A stretch of 64,000 bases of DNA from Actibacterium sp. MT2.3-13A (lineage in GTDB: Bacteria; Pseudomonadota; Alphaproteobacteria; Rhodobacterales; Rhodobacteraceae), in assembly GCF_018139985.1 (NCBI RefSeq), contig NZ_JAGSOU010000016.1:17997-81996 (forward strand). The letters run 5' to 3'. The notes below the pieces were generated by a model. It ran no database searches. It was not told the origin of the DNA and saw nothing but the letters and a program-made list of their open reading frames with translations. A program made the position numbers and the translations under genes. Position 1 is the stretch's first letter, and each line of letters starts with the position of its first letter. Positions 7,704 to 16,287 of this stretch are shown here, piece by piece.

Positions 7704-9185
7704 TTACCACCATTTCTCCGGCTTGGAAACAAAGCCCGCCGCCTGCTCCAGCGCATAGGCGGAGTTCAGCAGATCGCCCTCTTCCCAGGGACGGCCAATC
7801 AGCTGCAGACCCAGCGGCAGGCCCTCGGCGCTCAACCCCGCGGGGACCGAGATGCCCGGAAGGCCGGCGAGGTTCACCGTGACGGTAAAGACGTCGTTGA
7901 GATACATCTGCACCGGATCGGCCTCGGCCATCTCGCCCAGGCCGAAGGCGGCCGAGGGGGTGGCGGGGGTCAGGATCGCGTCGATGCCTTTCGCGAAGAC
8001 CTCGTCGAAGTCGCGCTTGATCAGGGCCCGCACCTTGCGGGCGCGGTTGTAATAGGCGTCGTAGAAGCCCGCCGACAGCACATAGGTCCCGATCATCACC
8101 CGGCGCTGCACCTCGTGGCCGAAGCCCTCGGCGCGGGTTTTCTCGTACATCTCGGTGATGCCGTCGCCCTGCGCCAGCTTGGCGCGGTGGCCGTAGCGAA
8201 CCCCGTCATAGCGGGCGAGGTTCGAGGATGCCTCGGCCGGGGCGATCACATAATAGGCCGGCAGCGCGTATTTGGTGTGGGGCAGCGAGATGTCCACGAT
8301 CTCGGCGCCCGCGGCGCGCAGCATCTCGGCGCCGTCGTGCCAGAGCTTCTCGATCTCCGCGGGCATGCCCTCCATGCGGTATTCCGCGGGGATGCCGATC
8401 TTCTTGCCCTTGATGTCGCCGGTCAGCAGCGCCTCGAAATCCGGCACGGCCAGGTCGGCCGAGGTCGAATCCTTGGGGTCGTGCCCGGCCATCGCGCCCA
8501 GCATGATCGCGGCGTCACGCACGCTCTTGGTCATCGGGCCGGCCTGGTCGAGCGAGCTGGCGAAGGCCACCACGCCCCAGCGCGAGCAGCGCCCGTAGGT
8601 GGGCTTCAATCCCACGATGCCGGTGAAGGCCGCGGGCTGGCGGATCGAGCCGCCGGTGTCGGTGCCGGTCGCGGCAAGGCACAGGTCGGCGGCCACCGCC
8701 GCGGCCGAGCCGCCCGAGCTGCCGCCCGGGGTGAGCTGGCGGTCGTCCACCTTCCACGGGTTCACGGCATTGCCGTAGACCGAGGTCTCGTTGGACGAGC
8801 CCATGGCGAATTCGTCCATGTTCAGCTTGCCCAGCATCACCGAGCCCGCGTCGAACAGGTTCTGGGTGACGGTCGATTCGTATTCCGGCTTGAATCCCTC
8901 GAGGATGCCGGAGGCCGCCTGGCTGGGCACGCCCTTGGTGCAGAACAGGTCCTTGATGCCCAGCGGGATGCCGCACATGGCGGGGGCGTCGCCCGATTTG
9001 ATGCGCGCGTCGGCGGCACGCGCCTGCTCCAGCGCGATCTCGGGGGTCTTGTGCACGAAGGCGCCCAGCGCGCCCGCGCCTTCGATCTGCGTGAGGCAGG
9101 CCTCGGTCAGTTCGACCGACGTGGTGTCGCCCTTGCGCAGCGCGTCGCGGGCCTCGGCGATAGTGAGTTTGTTAAGATCGCTCAT
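7704..9185 (-). CDS. gatA: Aspartyl/glutamyl-tRNA amidotransferase subunit A
   Basis: Amidase subunit (493 residues) of GatCAB, which turns Glu-tRNA(Gln) and Asp-tRNA(Asn) into the amide forms. The amidase-signature triad is visible: lysine in [14 protein letters not shown] (about 80), a serine in [17 protein letters not shown] (about 155) and the nucleophile in [14 protein letters not shown] (about 178). Its length matches the family. It follows gatC by 3 bases on the same strand. gatB is not in the window, as is common in alphaproteobacteria. Its start lies 36 bases upstream, on the minus strand, of the lipoprotein gene region. Confidence 0.97.
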   Translation of the reverse strand: MSDLNKLTIAEARDALRKGDTTSVELTEACLTQIEGAGALGAFVHKTPEIALEQARAADARIKSGDAPAMCGIPLGIKDLFCTKGVPSQAASGILEGFKPEYESTVTQNLFDAGSVMLGKLNMDEFAMGSSNETSVYGNAVNPWKVDDRQLTPGGSSGGSAAAVAADLCLAATGTDTGGSIRQPAAFTGIVGLKPTYGRCSRWGVVAFASSLDQAGPMTKSVRDAAIMLGAMAGHDPKDSTSADLAVPDFEALLTGDIKGKKIGIPAEYRMEGMPAEIEKLWHDGAEMLRAAGAEIVDISLPHTKYALPAYYVIAPAEASSNLARYDGVRYGHRAKLAQGDGITEMYEKTRAEGFGHEVQRRVMIGTYVLSAGFYDAYYNRARKVRALIKRDFDEVFAKGIDAILTPATPSAAFGLGEMAEADPVQMYLNDVFTVTVNLAGLPGISVPAGLSAEGLPLGLQLIGRPWEEGDLLNSAYALEQAAGFVSKPEKWW

Positions 9186-9188
9186 GGC

Positions 9189-9476
9189 TTACTCCACCAC
9201 TTTCGGCACGGCGAAGAAGCCCTCGCGCGCGTCGGGGGCATTGGACAGGATCTTTTCGGGATAGCCGCCATCGGTGACCACGTCCTCGCGCCGCTTCAGC
9301 CGCATCGGCGTGACCGAGGTCATGGGCTCCACGCCTTCCACATCCACCTCGTTGAGCTGCTCCATGAAGGTCAGGATGTTCGAAAGCTCTCCGGCCAGGG
9401 CCGGCAGGTCGTCTTCTTTCACGGCGATGCGCGCCAGATGCGCCACGCGCCGCGCGGTATCGATGTCAATGGACAT
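9189..9476 (-). CDS. gatC: Aspartyl/glutamyl-tRNA amidotransferase subunit C
   Basis: A 95-residue subunit that stabilises GatA in the GatCAB complex. The conserved segment [20 protein letters not shown] is followed by [15 protein letters not shown] and the C-terminal [17 protein letters not shown]. The start at 9474-9476 ([11 protein letters not shown]) gives the family length; the longer frame adds an arginine-rich extension. It lies immediately upstream of gatA, the usual order. Confidence 0.96.
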   Translation of the reverse strand: MSIDIDTARRVAHLARIAVKEDDLPALAGELSNILTFMEQLNEVDVEGVEPMTSVTPMRLKRREDVVTDGGYPEKILSNAPDAREGFFAVPKVVE

Positions 9477-9507
9477 GTCCGTCTCCGTCTGGATGTCGGG
9501 ACCGGGT

Positions 9508-10170
9508 TTAGCCCTGCGCGCGCGGCGCTGCAAGCATGTGGCGGCGATAGGTCTCGATCATCCAGCCCAGCATCAGCGCATTCAGGACGTGCCACAGGAA
9601 ATGCGTGCCCGGCGGCCAGAGAGCGCAGAGCGGCCCGTCCAGCGTGCGGAAGGCAAGCGAGACGATCAGGATGCCCGCCCCCGCGGCCAGCCCGCGTGCC
9701 GTGGCGGGCGCCCGGCGGCGCAGCAGCGCGGCGTAGATCAGGATCAGCAGCGGCACCGGCGCATAGCCCGCCGAGGAGCCCAGCCCCGGGACCCGGGAAA
9801 AGAGCGGCACCGCGGCCGCCGCATAGGGTAAGAACAGCGCCGTCAGCGCCAGCGCGGGCCAGAGCCGCAAGCCCCAGAAAAGCCGGTTGGCAGCATAGAG
9901 ATAGAGCAGGATGAAACCGGCGATCGGCAGCACGTCGGCCAGCCCCGCCCAGGCCGTGGCATGGGTGTGGAACAGCCAGGACCCGACCCCGATCGCGGCC
10001 AGAACCGCCACCATCGCCCTTCCCAGCGGCAGGCGTTGGCCGCGCAGCCGACGCCACAGCACGAAGGCCGCCAGCAGGAAGGCGAGATTGGTCAACGCGT
10101 TCACCGGCTCGGCCCAGTAGCCGGGCCCGAGGCGCTCGCAATAAGTGTCAACCGGGCGTGTCCAATCCAT
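9508..10170 (-). CDS. Ceramidase-like (CREST family) membrane protein
   Basis: A 220-residue inner-membrane protein with about seven hydrophobic helices. The conserved polar residues of alkaline-ceramidase-like CREST hydrolases are present: [14 protein letters not shown] (about 60-73), ADVLPI (about 78) and [16 protein letters not shown] near the C-terminus, with histidines that would bind zinc. Bacterial members are annotated as ceramidase-domain proteins but few have been tested; sphingolipids are not universal in this order, so another amide-bond lipid may be the substrate. It lies 31 bases upstream of gatC on the same strand. Confidence 0.82.
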   Translation of the reverse strand: MDWTRPVDTYCERLGPGYWAEPVNALTNLAFLLAAFVLWRRLRGQRLPLGRAMVAVLAAIGVGSWLFHTHATAWAGLADVLPIAGFILLYLYAANRLFWGLRLWPALALTALFLPYAAAAVPLFSRVPGLGSSAGYAPVPLLILIYAALLRRRAPATARGLAAGAGILIVSLAFRTLDGPLCALWPPGTHFLWHVLNALMLGWMIETYRRHMLAAPRAQG

Positions 10171-10225
10171 AGGCGGCGGCCTTTCGCTTTGCTAAGGTTG
10201 CCGCAACACAAGATAGGAGATCGAG

Positions 10226-10918
10226 ATGAAAATCACATGGCTGGGCCACTCCGGCTTTCGCATCGAAATCGCCGACCAGATCCTGCTGGTCGACCCGTGG
10301 ATGAGCGGCAACCCGATGTTCCCCGATTCCCGCCGCGACGAGGCGATCGAGGGCGCCACCCATATCCTGGTTTCCCACGGCCACAGCGACCATTCCGGCG
10401 ACGCCGTGGGCCTCGCGCATGAGCTGGGCGTGCCGGTGGTGGGCATCTACGACCTGATGAGCTGGTGGGCCGAGCGTGAGGGGATCAAGACCATCGGCTT
10501 CAACAAGGGCGGCACGATCGCGCTGGGCGAGGTGCGGGTGACGCTGGTGAACGCGCTGCATTCCTCGTCGGTCAACGGCGCGCATGAGCCGATCTATACC
10601 GGCGGCGAGGCCGGGTTCATCATCGCGGGCGAAGGCCACACGATCTATTTCTCGGGCGACACCGACGTGATGTCGGACATGAAGATCTTCAACGACCTGC
10701 ACGCGCCCGATATCGGCATCCTCTGCGCCGGCGGCCATTTCACCATGGACATGAAGCGCGCGGCCTACGCGGCCAGGACCTTCTTCGATTTCAAGACCAT
10801 CATCCCCTGCCACTACCGAACCTTCCCGCTGCTCGAACAATCGGCGGCGGTGCTGAAGGACAGCCTGCCCGGCGTCGACGTGATCGAGCCCGAGGTGCTG
10901 GAGCCGATCCGGCTGTGA
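10226..10918 (+). CDS. UPF0173 metal-dependent hydrolase (metallo-beta-lactamase fold)
   Basis: A 230-residue hydrolase of the UPF0173 branch of the metallo-beta-lactamase superfamily. The N-terminal MKITWLGHSGFRI is typical of the family. The metal motif is ILVSHGHSDHSGDA near residues 48-61, with further ligands in YFSGDTDVMSDM (about 146) and the C-terminal IPCHYRTFP (about 192). Length and motifs match the family closely. The substrate is unknown; it is probably cytoplasmic. AGGAGATCGAG before the ATG supplies the ribosome site. Confidence 0.92.
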   Translation: MKITWLGHSGFRIEIADQILLVDPWMSGNPMFPDSRRDEAIEGATHILVSHGHSDHSGDAVGLAHELGVPVVGIYDLMSWWAEREGIKTIGFNKGGTIALGEVRVTLVNALHSSSVNGAHEPIYTGGEAGFIIAGEGHTIYFSGDTDVMSDMKIFNDLHAPDIGILCAGGHFTMDMKRAAYAARTFFDFKTIIPCHYRTFPLLEQSAAVLKDSLPGVDVIEPEVLEPIRL

Positions 10919-11000
10919 CGCCGCCCGCGCCCTGCCCGGCGGCGGGGCGCAACATCCCGCGCAAGGATTTCGCCGGGAACTCTCGGGAAACCACTGGCGT

Positions 11001-11453
11001 CTAGCGTCGGTCGGCGAAGAACATCTTCAGCAGCCGCTCGGCCTCGGCGGCGGCGATCCCGTCATAGACCTCGGGCACATGATGGCTCTGCGGGTGCTCG
11101 AACACCCTCGGGCCATGCGCCACGCCGCCGGATTTCGGGTCTGCCGCGCCGTAATAGAGCCGCGCGATCCGCGCCTGGCTGATCGCGGAGGCGCACATCG
11201 GGCAGGGCTCCAGCGTGACATAGAGGTCATGGCCGGGCAGCCGCTCGCTGCCCGCCGCGGCACAGGCCGCGCGCAGCGCCAGGATCTCGGCATGGGCGGT
11301 CGGGTCGCTCAATTCGCGCGTGCGGTTGCCCGCGCGGGCCACGATCCGGCCGGAGGGCGCGACGACCACCGCGCCCACCGGCACCTCGCCGCGTTCGGCG
11401 GCGGCGCGGGCCTCGTCGAGGGCGGCGTCCATGTAGCTGGTGAAGGGGCTCAT
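11001..11453 (-). CDS. tadA: tRNA-specific adenosine deaminase
   Basis: A 150-residue deaminase that changes A34 to inosine in tRNA-Arg(ACG). The zinc site is complete: HAEILALRAA (catalytic HAE, about 54-56) and PCPMCASAI (about 83-86). The substrate-side segments GEVPVGAVVV and YYGAADPKSGGVAH match TadA. The length is normal. It stands alone, with the UPF0173 gene converging on it. Confidence 0.95.
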   Translation of the reverse strand: MSPFTSYMDAALDEARAAAERGEVPVGAVVVAPSGRIVARAGNRTRELSDPTAHAEILALRAACAAAGSERLPGHDLYVTLEPCPMCASAISQARIARLYYGAADPKSGGVAHGPRVFEHPQSHHVPEVYDGIAAAEAERLLKMFFADRR

Positions 11454-11514
11454 GCCCCTTCAATGCCGCGTGCCCCTGCCCCGCGCAAGCCGCTTTCGCG
11501 CAGGTCCCGGCCGC

Positions 11515-12105
11515 TTAACCGCGGTGGTGTTCGCAGGTGACGTTCGGGTTGAACGGCTCCAGCGGCCCGGCGGGGTTGTCGCGGTAGAGCCAGACATGCT
11601 GGTCGTAATGCGGCATGAAGCCATGCGCCTCGTCGCCCGGCGTGTCGTGCATGTCCGCCATATGGTCCCAGGACCGCCCGTTCAGCATCGGCGGCCCGTC
11701 ATGGCCCATCCCGCGCCATGCCGCTTCGAAGACCAGGTTCTCGATTCCCACCAGCACCAGCGACCCGTCGGCCTGCGGCTCGTAGAGCAGGATCGCGGGC
11801 TTCATGAAATCGGTGTGGGTGCTCATGCCGTCGACGCGCGGCTCGCCGGCCGTGATCTGCAGCATCGCGGGGTGGATATAGTGGATCCCCATCCCGCCCC
11901 ATTCGGGCGGCAGCCCCTCGGCGGCGGCCGACACGCAGGCCCCCGAGGGGTCGGGGATATAGCCCTCGGCCAGGGCCACGTTCACGTCCTGGTATTTATC
12001 GGCGGCCGCGCGCAGCGCCTCGAGGTCGTAATCCTCGGCACGGGCGGCGCCGGAAAAGGCCACCGCGGCGGCCAGCGCAATCGAAGAGATAAATGCAGGT
12101 TTCAT
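11515..12105 (-). CDS. Secreted protein of unknown function
   Basis: A 196-residue protein not recognised as a named family. The N-terminus MKPAFISSIALAAAVAFSGA followed by ARAEDYDLEALR is a Sec signal peptide with an AxA cleavage site, so the mature protein should be periplasmic. The mature part is rich in His, Met, Trp and Asp, for example GMGIHYIHPAML, AWRGMGHDGPPML and DHMADMHDT, and ends PNVTCEHHRG, which suggests a metal-associated function, but this is only inference. The start at 12105 is supported by GGGAGAA eight bases upstream; the longer frame would bury the signal peptide. Confidence 0.8.
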   Translation of the reverse strand: MKPAFISSIALAAAVAFSGAARAEDYDLEALRAAADKYQDVNVALAEGYIPDPSGACVSAAAEGLPPEWGGMGIHYIHPAMLQITAGEPRVDGMSTHTDFMKPAILLYEPQADGSLVLVGIENLVFEAAWRGMGHDGPPMLNGRSWDHMADMHDTPGDEAHGFMPHYDQHVWLYRDNPAGPLEPFNPNVTCEHHRG

Positions 12106-12308
12106 GGAAATTCTCCCTGTGGATTTCCCGCCGGTCTCTGCCGGTGGAAAAGCGCATGATACCACGAGTCGCGCGCCGAGCCGGCATCCTGCTTTGCCTT
12201 GGCGCGCAAAGGGTTGCCCCGCCACGGGTCGCGGCCGGCGCCGCGCGGATGACAGGGCGGCCACGAGACCGTCTTCCGCTCCGCCCCGCAAAGGCGTAGA
12301 GAGGGCGC

Positions 12309-13112
12309 ATGAGCACTGATACCCCCAAAGGCGACCGCATCGCCAAGGTCCTGGCCCGCGCCGGCGTCGCCTCGCGCCGCGAGGCCGAACGCATGATCGA
12401 GGCCGGCCGCGTCAGCGTGAACGGCAAGAAGATCACCAGCCCCGCGCTGAACGTGACCGAGTCCGACAAGATCAGCGTCGACGGCCAGCCGCTGGCCGAG
12501 GCCGAGCCGCCACGGCTGTGGCTCTATCACAAGCCCGCCGGGCTGGTGACCACGGCGCGCGACGAGAAGGGCCGCCCGACGGTGTTCGACAATCTGCCCG
12601 AGGGCATGCCGCGGGTGATGTCGGTGGGCCGGCTCGACCTCAATTCCGAGGGGCTCCTGCTGCTGACCAATGACGGCGAGATCAAGCGCCGGCTGGAGCT
12701 GCCCACCACCGGCTGGCTGCGCAAATACCGCGTGCGCGTGAAGGGCGCCCCCACCGACGAGATGCTGGAGCCGCTGCGCAAGGGCCTCACCGTCGATGGC
12801 GAGAGGTTCCAGCCGATGGAGGTCACGCTCGACCGCCAGCAGGGCGCGAACGCCTGGCTGACCATCGGCCTGCGCGAGGGCCGCAACCGCGAGATCCGCC
12901 GCGCCGCCGAGGCGGTGGGGCTGACCGTGAACCGGTTGATCCGGGTCAGCTACGGCCCGTTCCGGCTGGGCGATCTGAAGGAAGGCGAGGTCGAGGAGAT
13001 CAAGGGCCGCGTGCTGCGCGACCAGCTTGGCCTCGACAAGGAGTTCAAGCCGACGGCCAAGCCGCACCCCAAGCGCCGCCGCCCGGCCGGCCCGCCGCGG
13101 CGCAGGAGCTAG
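12309..13112 (+). CDS. rluB: rRNA pseudouridine synthase, RsuA/RluB family
   Basis: A 267-residue enzyme that should isomerise a uridine in 23S rRNA (position 2605 in E. coli numbering if it is RluB). An S4 RNA-binding domain covers residues 8-55 (IAKVLARAGVASRREAERMI). The catalytic aspartate lies in VGRLDLNSEGLLLLTNDG near residue 105. The C-terminal tail is basic and proline-rich (KPHPKRRRPAGPPRRRS). RluB fits the S4 domain and tail better than RluE or RsuA, but the target base is inferred. Confidence 0.9.
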   Translation: MSTDTPKGDRIAKVLARAGVASRREAERMIEAGRVSVNGKKITSPALNVTESDKISVDGQPLAEAEPPRLWLYHKPAGLVTTARDEKGRPTVFDNLPEGMPRVMSVGRLDLNSEGLLLLTNDGEIKRRLELPTTGWLRKYRVRVKGAPTDEMLEPLRKGLTVDGERFQPMEVTLDRQQGANAWLTIGLREGRNREIRRAAEAVGLTVNRLIRVSYGPFRLGDLKEGEVEEIKGRVLRDQLGLDKEFKPTAKPHPKRRRPAGPPRRRS

Positions 13113-13184
13113 GCGCGGAAACCTTGCCCCGCGCCGCCGTCTGTGCGTTCCTTCCACCAAGGCTTTTTTCAGGGAGTGCACAGG

Positions 13185-14009
13185 ATGGCGGATCTTTTCA
13201 CGATCGAGAATCTCGGCAACCTGCTGATGCTGTGCTTCCTGCAGGCGGTGCTGGGCTTCGACAACCTGCTCTACATCAGCATCGAAAGCCAGCGCGCGCC
13301 GGTCGCCCAGCAGCGCGCGGTGCGCTTCTGGGGCATCATCATCGCGGTGGCGCTGCGGATCGTGCTGCTTTTCGTGATGATCCGCCTGCTGGAGGGGCTG
13401 TCGGAGCCCTTCTTCGTGATGGGCTGGACCGGGGTGCTGGAGGGCGCGGTGAATTTCGCCACGCTGGTGTTCATCCTCGGCGGCGTGTTCATCATCTACA
13501 CCGCGGTCAAGGAGATCAGCCACATGCTGTCCGTCGATCACCTCGGGCACGATGTCGAGGGCAAGGCCGGCAGGTCCGGGCTGCGGGTGATCGGGCTGAT
13601 CGTGACCATGAACCTGGTGTTCAGCTTCGATTCGATCCTCTCGGCGCTGGCGATCACCGATGTCTTTCCGGTGCTGGCCGCCGCGATCCTGATCTCGGGC
13701 GCGGCGATGCTGCTGATGGCCGACGGGGTGACGGCGTTTCTGGAAAAGAACCGCATGTACGAGGTGCTGGGCCTGTTCATCCTGCTGATCGTGGGCGTGG
13801 TGCTGCTGGGCGAGGCCGGCGTGGCCGCCGCCCATGCCATGCATGACGAGACGCTGGGGCTGAAATTCTTCGGCCACGCGGTGGTGCCGATGTCCAAGAC
13901 CACCTTCTATTTCGCGGTGGTGGTGCTGTTCGCGGTGGAGTTCCTGCAATCGGGCTACAAGCGCAAGCTGGAGGCCGAGCGCCACGCCGAACAGAGCCGC
14001 CGCGCCTGA
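13185..14009 (+). CDS. TerC-family integral membrane protein
   Basis: A 274-residue membrane protein of the TerC family, whose members are tied to tellurite resistance and, in several bacteria, to manganese export. About seven helices are seen, with membrane acidic residues typical of the family in LQAVLGFDNLLYISIE (about 20-35) and NLVFSFDSILSALAI (about 144-158). The start at 13185 gives MADLFTIENLGNLLML; the longer upstream frame is rejected because AGGGAG lies 8-14 bases before 13185. It is followed at 68 bases by the small peptide, XpaC and TelA genes in the same direction, which suggests a shared membrane-stress role. Confidence 0.88.
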   Translation: MADLFTIENLGNLLMLCFLQAVLGFDNLLYISIESQRAPVAQQRAVRFWGIIIAVALRIVLLFVMIRLLEGLSEPFFVMGWTGVLEGAVNFATLVFILGGVFIIYTAVKEISHMLSVDHLGHDVEGKAGRSGLRVIGLIVTMNLVFSFDSILSALAITDVFPVLAAAILISGAAMLLMADGVTAFLEKNRMYEVLGLFILLIVGVVLLGEAGVAAAHAMHDETLGLKFFGHAVVPMSKTTFYFAVVVLFAVEFLQSGYKRKLEAERHAEQSRRA

Positions 14010-14076
14010 CGCCGCGTTCTTTCCCGCGACCGCCCGATCGCGTATATAACGGGGGCGGCAAACCGAAAGGCGGCAA

Positions 14077-14163
14077 ATGTCAGAGACCGGGTTGCAGAAA
14101 CTGGCCTTCTTCCTGCTGGTGGCGCTGATGCTCTATGTCTCCCTCACCGGCGGGGGCGCGTGA
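14077..14163 (+). CDS. Small membrane peptide, 28 residues, upstream of xpaC-telA
   Basis: A short reading frame encoding MSETGLQKLAFFLLVALMLY and then VSLTGGGA. Residues 8-24 form one hydrophobic helix. AAAGG at 14066-14070 gives a ribosome site, and the stop codon overlaps the ATG of the next gene (ATG begins on the last base of TGA), which suggests translational coupling. It is not recognised as a known family. The coupling and the clean hydrophobic segment make it likely to be real, perhaps a partner of the XpaC/TelA proteins. Confidence 0.6.
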   Translation: MSETGLQKLAFFLLVALMLYVSLTGGGA

Positions 14164-15056
14164 TGGCGCAGCGCTACGGCGGCAAATACAGCCCCGAGGG
14201 CGGCCCGGCGGGCGCGCCCGAGCCGCGCAACCCGTTCCGTGGCCGCCGGCGCACCCGCGCGGGCGGGCGGGTAAACCTGCTGTTCATCGCCCCCTTCCCG
14301 CTGGTCTGGCGCGCCTTTGCCTCTGATCCGGTCGGCATGGCCACCTATCTCGGCGGCTTCGGCGCGCTGATCCTCGCCGCGTGGCTGACGCGAGAGGGAA
14401 TCCTTGCGCAGGAAGCCTACGAGGCGCGCAAGGTCGCGCGCCGCCCGGCCATTCCGCGCAAGATCTTTGCGTCCGCGCTGACCGGCGCGGGGCTGGCGCT
14501 GGCCGGCATCGCCGGGCACGGCCCGGTGGCGGCCGCGGTCTTCGCCGTGCTGGGCGCGGTCCTCCACAGCTTCGCCTTCGGGCTCGACCCGCTGAAGGAC
14601 AAGGGGATGGCGGGGATCGACAGCTTCCAGCAGGACCGCGTGGCACGCGCCGTGGACGAGGCCGAGAAGCATCTCAAGGCCATGACCGACGCCATCCGCC
14701 GCGCCGAGGACCGCAAGCTGGAGGCCCGCGTCGAACGCTTCCAGTCCACCGCGCGCGAGATGTTCCGCACCGTCGAGGAAGACCCGCGCGACCTGACCGC
14801 GGCGCGGAAATACCTGGGCGTCTACCTGCTGGGCGCGCGCGACGCGACGATCAAGTTCGCCGATCTCTACAGCCGGACCCGCGACGCCAGGGCGCGCGCG
14901 GATTACGAGGCCCTGCTGACCGATCTGGAACAGAATTTCACCGCCAGGACCGAGACATTGCTGCTCGACGACCGCTCGGCCCTGGATGTCGAGATTGAAG
15001 TGCTGCGCGAAAGACTGCAGCGTGAAGGCGTGCGCCCCAACGGGGGGCAGGCGTAA
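14163..15056 (+). CDS. XpaC family protein (5-bromo-4-chloroindolyl phosphate hydrolysis family)
   Basis: A 297-residue protein of the XpaC family. After a basic, glycine-rich head (NPFRGRRRTRAGGR), two or more hydrophobic segments follow: FIAPFPLVWRAF, MATYLGGFGALILAAWL and IFASALTGAGLALAGIAG. The C-terminal half is helical and charged (DEAEKHLKAMTDAIRRAEDR, then LQRERL-type repeats) and suits coiled-coil contacts. XpaC genes nearly always precede telA-like genes, as here, 14 bases apart. The molecular function is unknown; the old phosphatase name comes from a phenotype. The ATG at 14163 was preferred over the overlapping GTG at 14160. Confidence 0.85.
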   Translation: MAQRYGGKYSPEGGPAGAPEPRNPFRGRRRTRAGGRVNLLFIAPFPLVWRAFASDPVGMATYLGGFGALILAAWLTREGILAQEAYEARKVARRPAIPRKIFASALTGAGLALAGIAGHGPVAAAVFAVLGAVLHSFAFGLDPLKDKGMAGIDSFQQDRVARAVDEAEKHLKAMTDAIRRAEDRKLEARVERFQSTAREMFRTVEEDPRDLTAARKYLGVYLLGARDATIKFADLYSRTRDARARADYEALLTDLEQNFTARTETLLLDDRSALDVEIEVLRERLQREGVRPNGGQA

Positions 15057-15070
15057 TTGGAGATGAAGTC

Positions 15071-16261
15071 ATGTCAGAGACCGTTCGTCAGAAAGCCGCC
15101 CAAGACCTTGCCGAGGTCGAAGAGGTGACCGCCGCGATCCTGCCCGAACCGGTGGGAGAGATCGTGCCGCTGGAGGCCGCCGAGGCCCCGGTGGCCGAGG
15201 GCATCCGCAGGCGGATGGACGAGATCGACATCGGCAACACGCAGTCGATCATCTCTTTCGGCTCCTCCGCGCAGGGAGAGTTGCAGCAGATCAGCCAGGC
15301 CATGCTGACCGACGTGCGCAACAAGGACGTGGGCCCGGCCGGCGACAGCCTGCAGAACATCGTGACCACGATCCGCGGCTTCTCGGTGTCCGAGCTCGAC
15401 GTGCGGCGCAGGCTGAGCTGGTGGGAAAAGCTGCTGGGCCGCACCGCGCCCTTCGCCCGGTTCCTCGCCCGCTACGAGGATGTGCAGCTCCAGATCGACA
15501 AGATCACCGACGACCTGCTGGGCCATGAGCACAAGCTGCTCAAGGACATCCGCTCGCTGGACAAGCTCTACGGCAAGACGCTGGATTTCTACGACGAGCT
15601 GGCGCTCTACATCGTCGCAGGCGAGGAGAAGCTGAAAGAGCTGGACGCGCAGACCATCCCCGCCAAGGCGGCCGAGGCGGAGGCCGCGGACGAGGCGCAC
15701 AAGGTGCTCAAGGCGCAGGAACTGCGCGACCTGCGCGCCGCCCGCGACGACCTGGAGCGCCGGGTGCACGACCTCAAGCTCACCCGCCAGGTCACCATGC
15801 AGTCGCTGCCCTCGATCCGGCTGGTGCAGGAGAACGACAAGTCGCTGGTCACCAAGATCAACTCGACCCTCGTCAACACCGTGCCGCTGTGGGAGACCCA
15901 GCTCGCCCAGGCCGTGACCATCCAACGCTCCCGCGAGGCGGCGGCGGCGGTGCGCGGCGCGGCGGACCTGACCAACGAGCTGCTGACGGCGAATGCCGAG
16001 AACCTGCAGCAGGCCAACCGCGCCGTGCGCGAGGAGATGGAGCGTGGCGTCTTCGACATCGAGGCGGTGAAATCGGCCAACGCCACGCTGATCGCCACCA
16101 TCGAGGAAAGCCTCAAGATCGCCGACGAGGGCAAGGCCAAACGTGCCGCCGCCGAGGAGGAGCTGAAGAAGATGGAGGCCGAGCTGCGCGACGCCCTTGC
16201 CGCGGCCAGGGCGCGGGGCGATAAAACCGGGGACATGGCCGGCACCGCCGTGCCGTCCTGA
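15071..16261 (+). CDS. TelA / toxic anion resistance family protein
   Basis: A 396-residue soluble, mostly helical protein of the TelA (KlaB, YaaN/YceH) family, which is tied to resistance to tellurite, some antibiotics and cell-envelope stress. Family features include RRMDEIDIGNTQSIISFGSS (about 46-65), the SWWEKLLGR region (about 117) and the long coiled-coil C-terminal half with TRQVTMQSLPSIRLVQENDK and LVNTVPLWETQLAQAV. The length matches relatives. It lies downstream of xpaC and upstream of the DUF2927 lipoprotein. The biochemical activity of TelA proteins is unknown. Confidence 0.93.
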   Translation: MSETVRQKAAQDLAEVEEVTAAILPEPVGEIVPLEAAEAPVAEGIRRRMDEIDIGNTQSIISFGSSAQGELQQISQAMLTDVRNKDVGPAGDSLQNIVTTIRGFSVSELDVRRRLSWWEKLLGRTAPFARFLARYEDVQLQIDKITDDLLGHEHKLLKDIRSLDKLYGKTLDFYDELALYIVAGEEKLKELDAQTIPAKAAEAEAADEAHKVLKAQELRDLRAARDDLERRVHDLKLTRQVTMQSLPSIRLVQENDKSLVTKINSTLVNTVPLWETQLAQAVTIQRSREAAAAVRGAADLTNELLTANAENLQQANRAVREEMERGVFDIEAVKSANATLIATIEESLKIADEGKAKRAAAEEELKKMEAELRDALAAARARGDKTGDMAGTAVPS

Positions 16262-16287
16262 CCCTGAGCCCGGAGGCCGCCATCCGC

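Noticed and set aside
5947..7758. 603-codon plus-strand frame across rnpB, amidase and lipoprotein
   Set aside because: It runs through the RNase P RNA, which is not coding, and through two supported minus-strand genes.
8115..9914. 599-codon plus-strand frame opposite gatA and gatC
   Set aside because: Antisense shadow of conserved gatCA; no recognisable domain.
12102..13985. 627-codon minus-strand frame opposite rluB and terC
   Set aside because: Shadow composition rich in His and Gln; both plus-strand genes are conserved families.
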